Shown here: in pieces, positions 22,125 to 38,520 of the stretch
Numbering within the stretch: position 1 is the first letter of the stretch
Layout: each line of letters opens with the position of its first letter
Assembly: GCA_949775045.1 (NCBI GenBank)
Contig: OX459100.1
Coordinates: forward strand, 1,646,501-1,710,500
Source: Metridium senile
Lineage: Eukaryota > Cnidaria > Anthozoa > Actiniaria > Metridiidae
Direction: 5' to 3'
DNA length: 64,000 nt
The notes under the pieces: generated by a model
The model's database searches: none
What the model saw: only the letters and a program-made list of their open reading frames with translations
Told to the model about the DNA's origin: nothing
Made by a program: the position numbers and the translations under genes

Positions 22125-22290
22125 TAGTATAGTGTGGACTGCGTCGATGTTAAACCGTATAGTATGGACTGCGTCGATGTTAAACTAGCATGAACTGCGT
22201 CAATGTTTTCAAGAAAACAATAGTGAAACGTTTTAAAACTAATAAAGCTAATGGCTTAACTGGTGTAAACTGTGGCGATGTTTGTAAGGA
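22125..22290 (+). repeat. Repeats of TGGACTGCGTCGATGTTAAAC upstream of gene B
   Basis: Three to four imperfect copies of GTGGACTGCGTCGATGTT spaced by about 30-40 bp lie roughly 650 bp upstream of the gene B start. Similar clusters occur upstream of gene C (42970-43050, 44410-44560) and gene D (63900-64000). Confidence 0.6.
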
Positions 22291-22847
22291 AATGATTTAT
22301 AAATGTACGCTAAGGTTTTAGTTAGTTTATTTCAGTACATTTATGTACACATATTTATATAGTTTTAGTTTTATTGTGTTTATTATGTTGCTTTTCAATC
22401 AAGTTTTTCAAAGTGAGAACTCTTCAACTTGTTGAAAACGATATTTACAAAAAGCTTTTCATTAATGTTTAATATCAGCGGTACCCTTTACTAAACAAAT
22501 CAATTTAAACACCTTGAAATGTTCTTTTTAATAATTAAACTGAAAAACTTGAAATATTGCCATTGTTTACTCATTCTAGTCAAAATATGTGCTCTGGCAG
22601 ATTAACCAATCACATTTAAGAACACAATGACGTCACAGAAAGCTAGCCAATTATATTGCACAAAGATGGACCGTTAGACGTTCTAGTAATTTGATTGGTT
22701 CATTGTTGGTGTTCTGGTAACAAATTTACACAACACAAAAGCGATGTAACAAACCAAAGTGTTGTGACCTTCAGGGGCCAAGCTGCTATTCCGGTTCCAA
22801 AACTTCAAAAACAAGCAAACTCCATCGAATTTGTAAAAACGTACAAT

Positions 22848-27337
<4,490 letters not shown>

Positions 27338-27659
27338 TTAACAATCGAAAAGGCCGTGTGTGTTTACTCATAGCATGACTTATTAAATACAAATTCTTAC
27401 ATTGGCAAATAAAGTTGTGGTCCTGTAGCAAGAGAGAATAAATAAGAGAGCGAAACTCCTATATTAGCCCGCGCGCCATGTAAATTCACATCCCAGCTAT
27501 TTCTAGTAACACCAAAACACCTTACCCTTCTCCTGAGCGTAAAAATTGGCTTCCCCCGCTATACTCCCGTGCGCTGAATTTTGTAACTTCCGATCATTTC
27601 CGTAAACTTTGACCTAAACTTTTAAAACGACATAGCCCCCTTTAAAGTCCCGTCTACAC

Positions 27660-28495
27660 GAGCAATTCCAATCTCGAACCCAGAGCCTGCGTTACTCTTG
27701 GCCAGCAGTGCCGAGCAACGTATAACTCTGGGGTACCGGGATTCTCTGCTTATTGTGATTGGCCCTTGAAAATACAATAGTCAGACCGGAATCAGACGAA
27801 GTAAAAGCTCTGATTGGTCCATCATGTAAACAAATGTACATTCAAAATGTAAATTTTACGATTAATACGACGTCAACGGTTCTTTATACTAGATAGAATA
27901 ATATCGTCATTTATGGAATATATATGCGAGTCGCGAAGCGACGAGAAATTGTATCGCCGCGAAGCGATGATTATCGAGTCGCGAAGCAAATTAGAATACA
28001 CACAAGGCTCCTTTAAACTATTCTAAACCATGACAATCCTCAGGTCTCTGGCATCCAGTTATTTACTAGAGGTCAATTGTACCACGAAAGCAAACTTATA
28101 ACCGTTGGAAAACTATAAATAAATCGACGGTTAAAGCGATCTGAATTGAAGGAGATTTAGACGCGTTTTTATATCATTATATAAACCTGATGGCCGTTAA
28201 AAAACCTTCCTAAACTTTAAATGTTTTATTAGTGTGGAAAATGTTTATATTTTGGCTTAGAAAATATTTAAAATACTACTAGGTCAACAATATTTTGAAT
28301 GTCATATAACGTACTAAGTAACACAGGATGCCCGAACCAACAGATCATTATAATATTAACTAAGCATGCGCATTCCATGTTAAAACCGGAACTCCAAAAT
28401 TGGAGCAGAATAATTCCGTTTCCCCAGAGTTATACGTTGCTCGGCACTGCTGGCCAAGAGTAACGCAGGCTCTGGGTTCGTGATTGGAGCAATTC
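27660..28495. mobile_element. 818-bp long-TIR element with 9-bp target duplication
   Basis: The element spans 27669-28486. Its ends are CAATCTCGAACCCAGAGCCT and the inverse CAATCACGAACCCAGAGCCT, continuing through TTGGCCAGCAGTGCCGAGCA to about 63 bp of inverted repeat. GAGCAATTC occurs on each side (27660-27668, 28487-28495). Block 2 has one GAGCAATTC at about 57631 and no element. No coding frame is seen. Long ends and a 9-bp duplication fit a Mutator-like or Merlin-like MITE; the class is inferred. Confidence 0.75.
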
Positions 28496-29420
28496 TTATG
28501 TAGCAACTTTATGTGGCAATTTCTATTTGCTCGTGTAGATGATCGTCAAATATTTGTTGTCAATTTGTGTCAGCAATAATGACGGACATCGGAGACGCCT
28601 ACGAAATAAAGGCTAGGGTACAAAGCAAGATGGCGCCAATAAAGAAAAGACACAGATGACTTCAAAATAATTGTCACATTTATGTATCATCTCGTCCACA
28701 CGAACAATTTTAGATGTGTGACAACTTTTATTTGCCACATAAAATCTAACATGCCAGCTTTCACATAAAAATTGACCAACACAACAAATAAAAATTGCCA
28801 CATAAAAATTGCAAATGTAGGCGGGGCTTAAAGCTTTTATCCAGGATATCAATCTGGCAAGGTTTAAAAAAAATTATCCCACCGATTTTGAATAAAAACG
28901 GGACGATTTTTTTCAGTGCAAAAATTCATTGTTTTTCAAATATTTACCGATAACAACGGCCTTTGAAAAGATACAGCAAAATCCTTCCAGCCAGGTTGTA
29001 GGAGTAGTTGGCATAATAAACAATAATCGAACTAAATCACTTACAAGTTGTTTTATTGCTCAACTACTGCACGTGTTATGTAAATATGAATGATTAACTG
29101 TAACTACTGGTCAGCGATAACTATTCTTGGCGCTTACACAGGTATTAATAGGACTTTTTTCTACATTTTCTGTGAATTTCAACAAATTTAGTCCACGGGA
29201 TGAGTTTGGAAAGGATACAAGTGAATTTCAATGAAAGCCCTCGCCCTATAGTTTGAACCTTTATTTATATTTTACCCTAAAGAAATGTTTGTAAAGTATA
29301 CCAACATCATTTTTATGAATAAATCCGTACTCATTGTATTGGTGGATTCGCTGGGGCGAGTCTGTACATATTGGCATACTGAGAGAAAACTGCAATTGAT
29401 TTGCGCTTTTGAGAGAATAT
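28496..29420. other. Intergenic sequence downstream of gene B
   Basis: No gene is recognised. The stretch matches 57640-58585 in block 2 closely. It has AT-rich text with motifs such as CCACATAAAAATTG in several copies, suggesting old repeats. Confidence 0.3.
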
Positions 29421-29423
29421 TTA

Positions 29424-29433
29424 AGGATGAGAG

Positions 29434-29527
<94 letters not shown>
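29424..29527. repeat. (TA)n microsatellite, about 50 units
   Basis: A perfect AT dinucleotide tract of about 104 bp. The matching site in block 2 (58589-58603) has about seven units. Confidence 0.9.
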
Positions 29528-29531
<4 letters not shown>

Positions 29532-30419
29532 GGTTCTATATTTGCTTCAGACCATTTCTTTGTAAAAACATGCCGCCATTTGGATTCTCTCGTGGTGGAA
29601 ACCGCTGCGTTACTGTGGGCTCAAATGAAATGAAATGAATCCCTACATAAATTCGCATGCATGTCAGACACTTTATAAGTACATTTAAATCAAAATTGTG
29701 AACATTTCTTTTTAAGTCATATTTTTCTTAAACATAATTTGTATATAGCCTTTTATATTTGATATTCAATAATTTTGTTTATAATTGTGTAAACGCATAG
29801 AGATTTTTATATGCGTTCTAAGAACCTATTATTATTATCATAATAATAATAATACGCTAAGCGTATCTTATTCCAATAAACCCGCCCACTGTGCTAGCAA
29901 ACGAATTCCATAAATGCTAAGAACAGGTAATTGTGGGTGCAATAGGGGGTAAATTGGAGCGAGAAATTAAATGCTTGCAAAACTAGAAATCAAAGTCGTC
30001 TCGCAACGATCTCACCGGCCGCCATCTTGGATTATCATTGACACAGGGAGCTCAATCATTACATGAAGAGCAGCCAAAGCGTTAGGAAAAGTAGTGAATT
30101 TTTCACGTGTACCCCGACTAGTTATTATTATTGTTATTATGAATATTTTGCTAAAGTTTTGCCTTGTCATACCTGAAAAGTGTTTTTTAGCCAGCTTAGT
30201 ATGTGTTTAATGTAGTTTTATTCATTCAATAATGAGAGATTCGGCGATAAAATATTTGTGATTTCGTACATCGCTAAGAAAAAAGCAGTAATAACGATTT
30301 ATTAACCTCGCTTGTTCGTTATTGGAAAGATATCAGACCTCGTTCTTTTTTTGTCAAGACCTCGGTCTGATATTTTCCCGTACAGACCAAACGTATTAAA
30401 CAGTACATTTTTATCTACA

Positions 30420-30965
30420 AAAACTGAACAAAGATAATAAAGAAAAGACAAGTAGTCTAAAGAAGGCAACACCAGTACTACAAGACCGAGGTTGGGATAT
30501 TCACCATTAATGCTGCCATGGGAACACAAAGTTAGCCTGATTTTCAGAGCGGGCCTGGGTCCTATGCTATCGCTTTCTCCCCAAACTCCGTCTGATGGAC
30601 TTCGCCGGATACCGTGTTCTTGACGTCACTGCCCCTCGTCTTATCAAGGGCCAATGAGATCGCTTGTAATAACTTAGTGCAATGACCCCTGAAGGTCATA
30701 ATAACTGTGAGCGTGATTGTGAATCTGCGATTTTGAATCAGTGTTTTCAATGACATTTACACACCTAAAAAACTGTAATGTTATCATCAGATGAAAATCA
30801 TGAATACCATTCTATAAACTGTGGAGAGCGATTATCAATATTTGGACGTTCAAAGTCAGATTTAAACGGGGATTTAAATGGTGTGATTTCACAACGTTTA
30901 GGAGCTGGTTACTGAAATGAAAGTGACTATCAAAGTTATAATCAGTAGTTTGTAATTACCATAGC
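30420..30965 (+). pseudogene. Class-A last-exon remnant, interrupted
   Basis: 30420-30531 matches the class-A exon 5 on the plus strand (AAGACAAGTAGTCTAAAGAA and GGGATATTCACCATTAATGC). The end of the same exon resumes near 30940 (AAAGTTATAATCAGTAGTTT and a stop). About 400 bp of unrelated sequence in between is absent from the block 2 copy at 59505. The matching first four exons are not present, so it is an orphan fragment. Confidence 0.65.
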
Positions 30966-31205
30966 AACATGATTGTAACACAGTAGCCATAGCAACATTA
31001 TTGTGACATTGTTCCTATGGTAACATAATCCAAATATAAAGTACATTAAAACGATCATAGAACGCTAGTGAATTATTATTTTCCTAATTGTGTTTTCTTT
31101 TCTTTTCTTTTCTTTTCATAGTACAATAGTTCAGTTCTAAAACGTATTAAGACAATACATGCTTATTAACTCCTTATGATTGTACAGTAAGTGGCTGCAG
31201 TGTAA

Positions 31206-31364
31206 TATAGACCCTTTTAATAAGTCCCGAAGTGTTGTGTTTTCCGCGCTTGACGTCAAATTTATTCTTTTGAAATTTGTATAATATGAAAGGTATTGAA
31301 AAGAATAAAGTTGACGTCAAGCGCGGAAAACACAACACTTTGGGACTTATTAAAAGGGTCTATA
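31206..31364. mobile_element. Palindromic 151-bp MITE with TATA target
   Basis: The inverted ends GACCCTTTTAATAAGTCCCG and its near-complement extend for about 50 bp, through TTTTCCGCGCTTGACGTCAA. The flanks are TATA (31206-31209, 31361-31364). Block 2 has the unfilled GTAATATAGCGGTCC at about 59890. Tc1/mariner-type TA insertion is inferred. Confidence 0.75.
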
Positions 31365-31683
31365 GTGGTCGTATTAGCAATTCATTGTAAAACGTTTTGA
31401 GACGACGAATTCATATGTTTTTATAATTAATACTATGATATTGCATATTACGGCTCCTTCTCCGTGTACTGGACACAATCTACGTAATTCAATAGAAATT
31501 ACAAAATACTTAATTTAAACAAAGAACGAAGCTAACAAAGAATACAATAGGTTTCCAGTAAACACAAAAGGAACCCATATTAGCTACAGGATCACAGCTT
31601 TATTTTTCAATGTCAAGATTTTTATTCAAAGAGTCATATTCCGAGTACACACACACGGCTTTTAGCAATTTGTTGCTTGTTAA

Positions 31684-31863
31684 TTAGGAAATGAAGACTT
31701 GGAAAGGTGCCTTGTTAGCGCCGCCCACGAAGTAAAGTAAGTTCTTTTCGCCCTTGGTTTTCGCTCGCCAAGTGCCATATTTATCTGCGTCCTGACCTTG
31801 ATTCTTTAAATTGCCGAAAAGATTGTCGAGCCCCTGTTTTGGGAAAGGTTCTGTATCGGTGAT
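31684..31863 (-). pseudogene. Orphan last exon of a class-B/D gene
   Basis: A 180-base open exon on the minus strand with an intact acceptor at 31864 and a TAA stop. It includes KYGTWRAKTKGEKNLL and ends GGANKAPFQVFIS. It lies where gene D lies in block 2. The sequence upstream of it (31900-32500) is an inverted copy of gene B intron 4 (26745-27115). No exons 1-4 were found to the right, where an L2-like element begins at 32512. It is most likely a remnant. Confidence 0.6.
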
Positions 31864-32503
31864 CTAATGAAAATAACGGAACAGTCCAAAAATATAACCA
31901 ATACATCTAATTAATAAGCATGCGCACAAGTGCCATTTTCTAGAATGAAGCATGATGGGACAGTGAGTACTTTCCGGTAATATTTTATGTCTGCTAAAAC
32001 AAATCCCCAAACCAGCTTTTGAACAGATAAATAAAAAGTAAGCAAATGAAGTTGGGATTTATTTTAGAGGCCATAAAACAGTGCGAGGTTTAAGTTTCCC
32101 ATCATGCTTTGCTCGTGCACAAACGCTAAAATCTAAGCATGATGGGGCGGCTGAGTACTTGCAATCAGTTTTATATCTGCTAAAACAAATCCCTATATCA
32201 ATTTTTCTGTTTTCTTTCTAAAAACCGCAACCAATTTAGCAACAGATAAATAAAACGTCAAATGAAAATAAGTTAGGATTATTGAGAGGGCATAAACAGT
32301 GTAAGGGCTCAGTTTCACATCATGCTTTGCCCGTGCACAAAAGCTGATTCTGTAGTGTTTTGTATATGTTCTCTAAAAGTATTATTCCTGACAATTTGTT
32401 TATTTTCGTTCTGTAGTGGAGATGTTAGAGACATTTAGATTTGAATACAACTACGAGTACGAGTATGTGAGTTTTCATAGTTGTCGTTAGTACGCATGCG
32501 TCA

Positions 32504-32511
<8 letters not shown>

Positions 32512-32535
<24 letters not shown>

Positions 32536-35097
32536 TAATAATAACTTTATTATAGCCCTTTACACAAGTTTCAAAGTGCTTTACAAAATTACATGATCAA
32601 AAATTCCTAAAAATTACATATGATAAATATATATAAAATGATAACTATTTACTAATAAAACTATCTACAAATAAGCATTTAAAAGGAAAACTACAGATCT
32701 AATATATATTATAAATATGCTTCTTTAAATAAATACGTTTTAAGTTTCTTCTTAAAAATATTTACACTATCACATAATCTTATATCTTGAGGAAGATTAT
32801 TCCATAAAATGGGACCACAGACGGAAAAAGCTCGTGATCCATACGTCTGTAATTTAAACTTAGGTATAGCTAGTAAACCTTTATTAGATGACCTAAGAAC
32901 ACGAGACGGTTGATAATTATGTATTAACTCACTAATATAAATTGGTGAAATACCATTTAGTGCTTTATATACAAAAAGAAGAATCTTATATTTTATTCTT
33001 TGCTCTACCGGGAGCCAATGTAACTCCATCAATACCGGTGTAATATGATCGTATTTCTTAGACTGACTTATAACTCTGGCTGCACTATTCAGAACATATT
33101 GCAAACGTTGTATAAGATGTTTGGGTATACCAAACAACAAAGAATTACAAAAATCTATCTTAGACGTTACGAAAGCATGTACTAGGACTTTAGTAGTATC
33201 ATAGCTTAAATATTTTCTAACACGTGATAGATTTCTAAGATGGTAAAAAGCTGACTGACAAACTGTGGTTATCTGTTTTTCAAAACATAGAGTCCTATCA
33301 AAAACTACCCCAATGTTTCTTGCATTATCAGAGACTTTAATGAGTTCATTAGCAGCATAAATAGAGTCTAGTGGTGGTGTTGGACGATGCTGTGCATGAA
33401 GTAGCAGGAATTCTGTCTTATCGTTATTTAGTTTCAAGTTGTTACTCAGCATCCAGCTATCAATATCACGTATGCATGCTTCAACTTTGTGCTTACACGA
33501 TACCATATCATTTCCAACGGAGCAATTAAATGTGTAATAGACCTGTGTGTCATCTGCATAGAAATGGAAAGAAACGCCATGATGTCGCATTATGTCACCT
33601 AGTGGAGACGTGTACAACGTAAACAAGACAGGGCCCAAAACAGATCCCTGAGGTACACCAAACTCCAGGTTGATTGAGTCAGATGATTCATTTTCGACAT
33701 GGATGACTTGTGTACGATCATTTAGATAGGATTGAAACCATGACAAAGCTTTTCCACGAACCCCAAAACGAGAAGACAGTCTTGATAGTAGAATATGGTG
33801 AGCAACCGTGTCAAAGGCTGATGACAAGTCTAGAAGTAACAAAACGACACATCTGTCATCATCAATGGCTCGAAGAATGTCATTTTGTACTCTTAGAAGG
33901 GCGGTTTCCGTACCATGACACACTTTATAAGCAGATTGAAAACATTCGGTCAAATTATTGTCATTCAAATAGTCATTTAGTTGAGACCCAACCACCTTCT
34001 CACAGCATTTGGAGACAAAAGGAAGATTTGATATTGGTCTGTAGTTAAGTAGTACTTCATGGTCAAGCGATGGCTTTTTAAGTAGAGGATACACAGCAGC
34101 TTCCTTTAGAGATTTAGGCAGTTCAGAAAATTCCAGAGATAGATTGACAATACGGGTGATTATAGGATACAATACATCAGTACACTCTTTCATGATGGAC
34201 GATGGAATGGGATCCAGAACACAAGACTTGATAGTTGACACACCAACAAGAGATGTTAGATCCTCAACAGTGATTTGCTGGAACTTGCACAATTCTGATC
34301 GACAGCTGTTTGTATCAGGAAATGGATCAACAATATCTGCACTTTTAGCCTTGAGGTCGCTACTGAGTTTAGAGATCTTACCATGGAATAACTCAGCAAT
34401 CTTATTAGCAAGAGATCTATTGCAGTCAGATGAAGGCAGTTTCTTCTCTGGTTTACGATGGAGTAATTTATCTACAGTTGAGAATAGTGCTTCAGTTGGG
34501 ATTTGACTGATTCTTGTTGATCAGAGTAGAATAGTATGCCATCTTAGAATCATGAATACACTTGTTGACCACCTTACATTGTTCTACGAACATGTCTTTA
34601 TGAACAGTCAATCCTGATTTAAGCCAATGTCTTTCCAATCTACGCCTCTTTTGTTTCTCAACTTTAATATTCTCAGAATACCATGGTGCGGATGGTCGTA
34701 GTGTAATGCAGCATGTCTTCATAGGAGCATGTTTGTCGAGCAGATATGTAAGGTCTTGATCATAACTACTGACAAGGTCAGCAACATCTATGGTACTATC
34801 GTCTACAGCAACAACTGGCAATTGAGTCAGATCTTGTTGAAACGTTTGAATGTTTATAGACTTGATTTTTCGGTAAGAAATTGTCTTTCTTTCAAATGGT
34901 GGCTTAGTTAAAGATAGTAAACAGTTGACTGCATAATGGTCGGATATGGCCGGATCTGTCACTGAGAACCTGCTTGCACAGGACTCATCCGATCTTGTTA
35001 TAATAAGGTCCAAAGTATGTCCACTTTTGTGAGTAAGTGAAGTTATATGTTGAATCAAATTAAAAGTATGAAGCAGTTGAATAAATCGGTGAGTATA
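32512..35097 (-). mobile_element. 5'-truncated L2/CR1-like non-LTR retrotransposon
   Basis: On the minus strand the element reads the end of an APE-type endonuclease, then a reverse transcriptase, a short 3' UTR and a (TAA)n-like tail at 32518-32545. The endonuclease part (35097-34492) shows SGHTLDLIITR and AISDHYAV. The RT open frame (34292-32709, 527 codons) has YRPISNL at about residue 84, LLDLSSAFD at 153, GVPQGSVLGP at 212 and the catalytic FYADD at 244. A one-base frameshift near 34500 and missing N-terminal endonuclease residues make it inactive. It is absent from the matching place in block 2. Confidence 0.85.
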
Positions 35098-35339
35098 ATG
35101 ATAATATTAATAATAATATTTTTTTGATAAAATTATAACAACAATAACAGTAATGATAATGATAATGATAATGATAACAATGATCATGATCATATACAGT
35201 ACAGTAAAACCCCAAATTTGAGGATCCCTTTGACGTCATCAAATCCTTTGTTCTTGCCTAATTTGCATAAATATCCAAAAATTGTAAAATTTATTCATTG
35301 AGAAATTCAGCGCCCGTTACGTTTCGTGTCAGTGTTTGC

Positions 35340-36556
35340 TCCCATCTAAACATACGGGAATTTTATGAGTTCAAACGTTGAGACAGAGCTTCGAGGCCTT
35401 CTGGCGAGGTGAAGATATTGTATTTTTAAGCATTTTTCGTTTGCAAAAAAACTATTTGAAAGTTTCACACCAAAACAAGATGGCGGCCAAAATGGTCTAA
35501 AGTAAAGGTATGTAGTTCTTTTGATTTTATATTTATTAGTGTTTGACATTTTTGTTCTAGTTTAGACCATTTTTGTTTTGGACATTGATATCTGTAGAAT
35601 CTTCTGTTTTAAAGCCAGTATGGCCAAGTCTCTAGTTTTAAGGCCAAGTATCGAAATGTAGGAACAACAATTTTAGTCAGTTTGCTTCGTATCGATCGGC
35701 GGAATGTGATCTCATACTTACATGTAGCAGTATCACTTCTCTCTTATTATCGAAGTTTTTTAAACAACAAAATCAACATTCCTCAACATTTTCATGTAAT
35801 TTACATTTTACACAAAGTATAAAAGGACACACATTGACTAATATTTCAATAAAGCATATTCAAAACTGAGGCTATTTATTCTCAATTACAATGACAATAG
35901 GAAATTTACAGAAGGTTATAGACTAAATATTTGCCTGCCTGGTGTAGAAGGCCATGCAGATATGAAAATTAAGGTTAATATTCATGACAATAGCTAATGA
36001 TTTTAACAGAAGCAACAATTCAACAACATTAATAATTATACATGCAAGGTTGTTAAACAAAGGGTCTCAAATGTATGCAACTATACCAAATGGTAACATG
36101 AGTAGAGCCGCCATTTGTCAATATTTTGAATAAATCATCACCCTTTTGCTCATGCGAATCACATCCACAGGTAATTAGACAGACCTAAATATGCTATTCT
36201 AGCTCTTACATAATTTTTTCCTGTGCTATCTTTCAATCCAACCACATACACTTGACACCTCGCAGCAACAACCTTTTCTGAATTAGGTGCAGTATAATAA
36301 TACATTTTGCACATAGAGTGCAGACAATTAACCCATGAAATATATGTAACATTGTTTATACATGAATAGTGCTATTCTGTACTAATTAGATAGCTGTACT
36401 ATTTTCTGGTGTGCATGTGACATAATAGTAAGAATGTTTTGTGTCATTTGTATCATGTTGATAAATGCTTTCTTTTCTTTTTAGATAGGTCACTACCTCT
36501 TGGAAAGCTGCCAAACAGCAATAGTTCACATGTTCTCAATAAAGTTGCAAACTAAC
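35340..36556 (+). ncRNA. Candidate two-exon non-coding transcript
   Basis: A YY1-type motif AAGATGGCGGCC at 35477-35488 is followed by a good splice donor GGTATGT at 35508. A matching acceptor after a pyrimidine tract (CTTTCTTTTTAG) ends at 36484, and the short terminal exon has AATAAA at 36538. No long open frame is present; the first ATG gives only six codons. This is proposed from signals alone. Confidence 0.2.
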
Positions 36557-36559
36557 ATA

Positions 36560-37766
36560 TTGAAGTATTATTCATTTTTTTATGCAAATTAATCAGCATA
36601 TTAACCAACAACACAATAAAGGCAAAGAACTCCCAAAATGAAGAATATCACAAAAAATGTTCTTTATAATAGTGAGAGACCAAGAAATTCAATGTGTGGT
36701 GAAATCAAATTTATATGTGATTAATATAGAAGTTATAACATGGCAATCTTGTTGTTCAGTTCTAGAATTAACAATGTGATGGTATTTTGATTACAGCGAG
36801 GACACTCGAACCGTAAACACTTTAGTTGTTTTGTTACTTTTTATAACCCACATCCCTCGAGTAAATAGATTCGAAATGAGATTTATTATAAACACTAAGT
36901 GTATTTGAACTCACTGTTTCATTTTTTAGATGTTTTGAAGCAGTAGAAGGTTCAGAAAATACTAACATGACAAAAGTCAAGTGTTCAAGGTTCGAATATC
37001 CTCACTGTAAAATTGTTTCGCCATCTAACTAGTCACTATAGTGCAAAATAGCTCAGAAAATCATTGATTATACAATAGGAAACAAAATTTTTTTAGTGTG
37101 AATTAGTACAAGCACTTAATATAATTTTTAATAAACAAATTAACCCATAAGCTTTTTGAGCAATATATAGTACTCAGTTTGTTTCACATGTTTGTATATC
37201 ATAAGCTTATGTATATAAATGCGAGCACATGGAGTTCACATCATTTTTTACTATAATTCCATCGAAGAAGACTTTGATTTTGGAATAGTTTTTGGTGAGT
37301 GTCACGTTGAAATTACAAGGAATCATTTCGGTTTACTGCTATATTTAATAACATACAATTTCTGATCGAGAGAACAAAGAACAATCATATAAACCTATAT
37401 AAAGTTTATCTAGTTTGCTGATACATCGTCACCCACTTCAAAATGAATATAGCCTGATCAAATGGGTTTGTTTTACGACTGCAGAACTACAAACGGTTTC
37501 CTACAATGTCAAGATGTCGCTTTATACGCGGCGAGGATTTTAAAAGGCGCAAATATGATCACTACAAATGATTGTAAAATGCACTATATATAACAATTTG
37601 TCTCGAACCCAAATCCATTTCTATCGTACTGATAACTCTAGGTTCCTTTTGCAAAGAAAACAATATAAAGAAAACACAAGTATTAAACTTAACTCGAAGT
37701 GAACACCGATCAGTTATTAGGCATTTTGGAGTGAAGAGTAAAAAAACCGGACCCGAGTCCCTTCAG
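36560..37766. other. Sequence with no gene recognised
   Basis: AT-rich unique sequence before the left edge of block 2. No open frame, repeat or RNA gene could be supported. Confidence 0.3.
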
Positions 37767-37767
37767 A

Positions 37768-37890
37768 TTTTTGCTTAGGAAAAGGAGTTTCTGCCGACTT
37801 TGAAGAGCTAAGCAAACCTGAATTAAACTAGCTTGTTAAAACAGTTCTACGCAAGTGCAAGAAAGCGAGATGGCTCGTTTTTTCTTTGGC
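37768..37890 (+). pseudogene. Second copy of the Crypton-like fragment, cut at the block edge
   Basis: Only the last part of the 14094 frame is present, starting at TTTTTGCTTAGG, with the same stop after the PELN codons. Sequence to the left is unrelated, so the duplication breakpoint lies inside this fragment. Confidence 0.6.
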
Positions 37891-38118
37891 AGTTGGTATA
37901 TAACAAAACACTTATAGACTGAAACCTCTAGAAACAGTATGTTTTGTGGACCCTCGAAAATTATATTCATATAACTGGCATACTTTGCAGGCTTCAGAGT
38001 GTGGACTGTAGCATCCACGGTACTTTTTCTCCTCTCTCTCTTTCCCAACTGGTCAAACGATGTCATAACATTTTAATTGGTTTTAATAATATGTTAATAT
38101 TTTGATGGTATCACTGAT

Positions 38119-38370
38119 ACCCGGGGGGGGGGGGGTCTCCCTTTATCCAAGTGGTAGGGGTGATCGGCGTACCTTTTAGGGTTAAGATATATCCTGTGCG
38201 TACCTTTTAGGGTCCATTTAAAGTTTTGGCCCAAAAATCTGCAGTTGTAAGGGTCGTTTTTGCTCTGCTTTATTTGTATCTGTGCGTACCTTTTAGGGGT
38301 CATTTTCAAAGTCTCCGCCGATCACCCCTACCACTTGGACAAAGGGAGTAACCCCCCCCCCCCCCCTCCC
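38119..38370. mobile_element. Block 2 copy of the GTGCGTACCTTTTAGGG inverted-repeat element
   Basis: Same ends and three internal copies as at 14583. The G-run and C-run lengths differ between the two. Confidence 0.6.
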
Positions 38371-38520
38371 CCTTGGACTGATACTCATCTACCCTTCTCT
38401 TAACAAACTGATCCACGACAATATGACGTTTAAGCTGGTTTTAATACCATGTTAATATTTGTTATTCATTCTATGGTAAATACACAGAAAAGGTTGGCGG
38501 AGTGAATGTTGCTATGGTAA

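Noticed and set aside
29285..29638. Tyr-Ile repeat open frame
   Set aside because: Translation of the TA dinucleotide tract.
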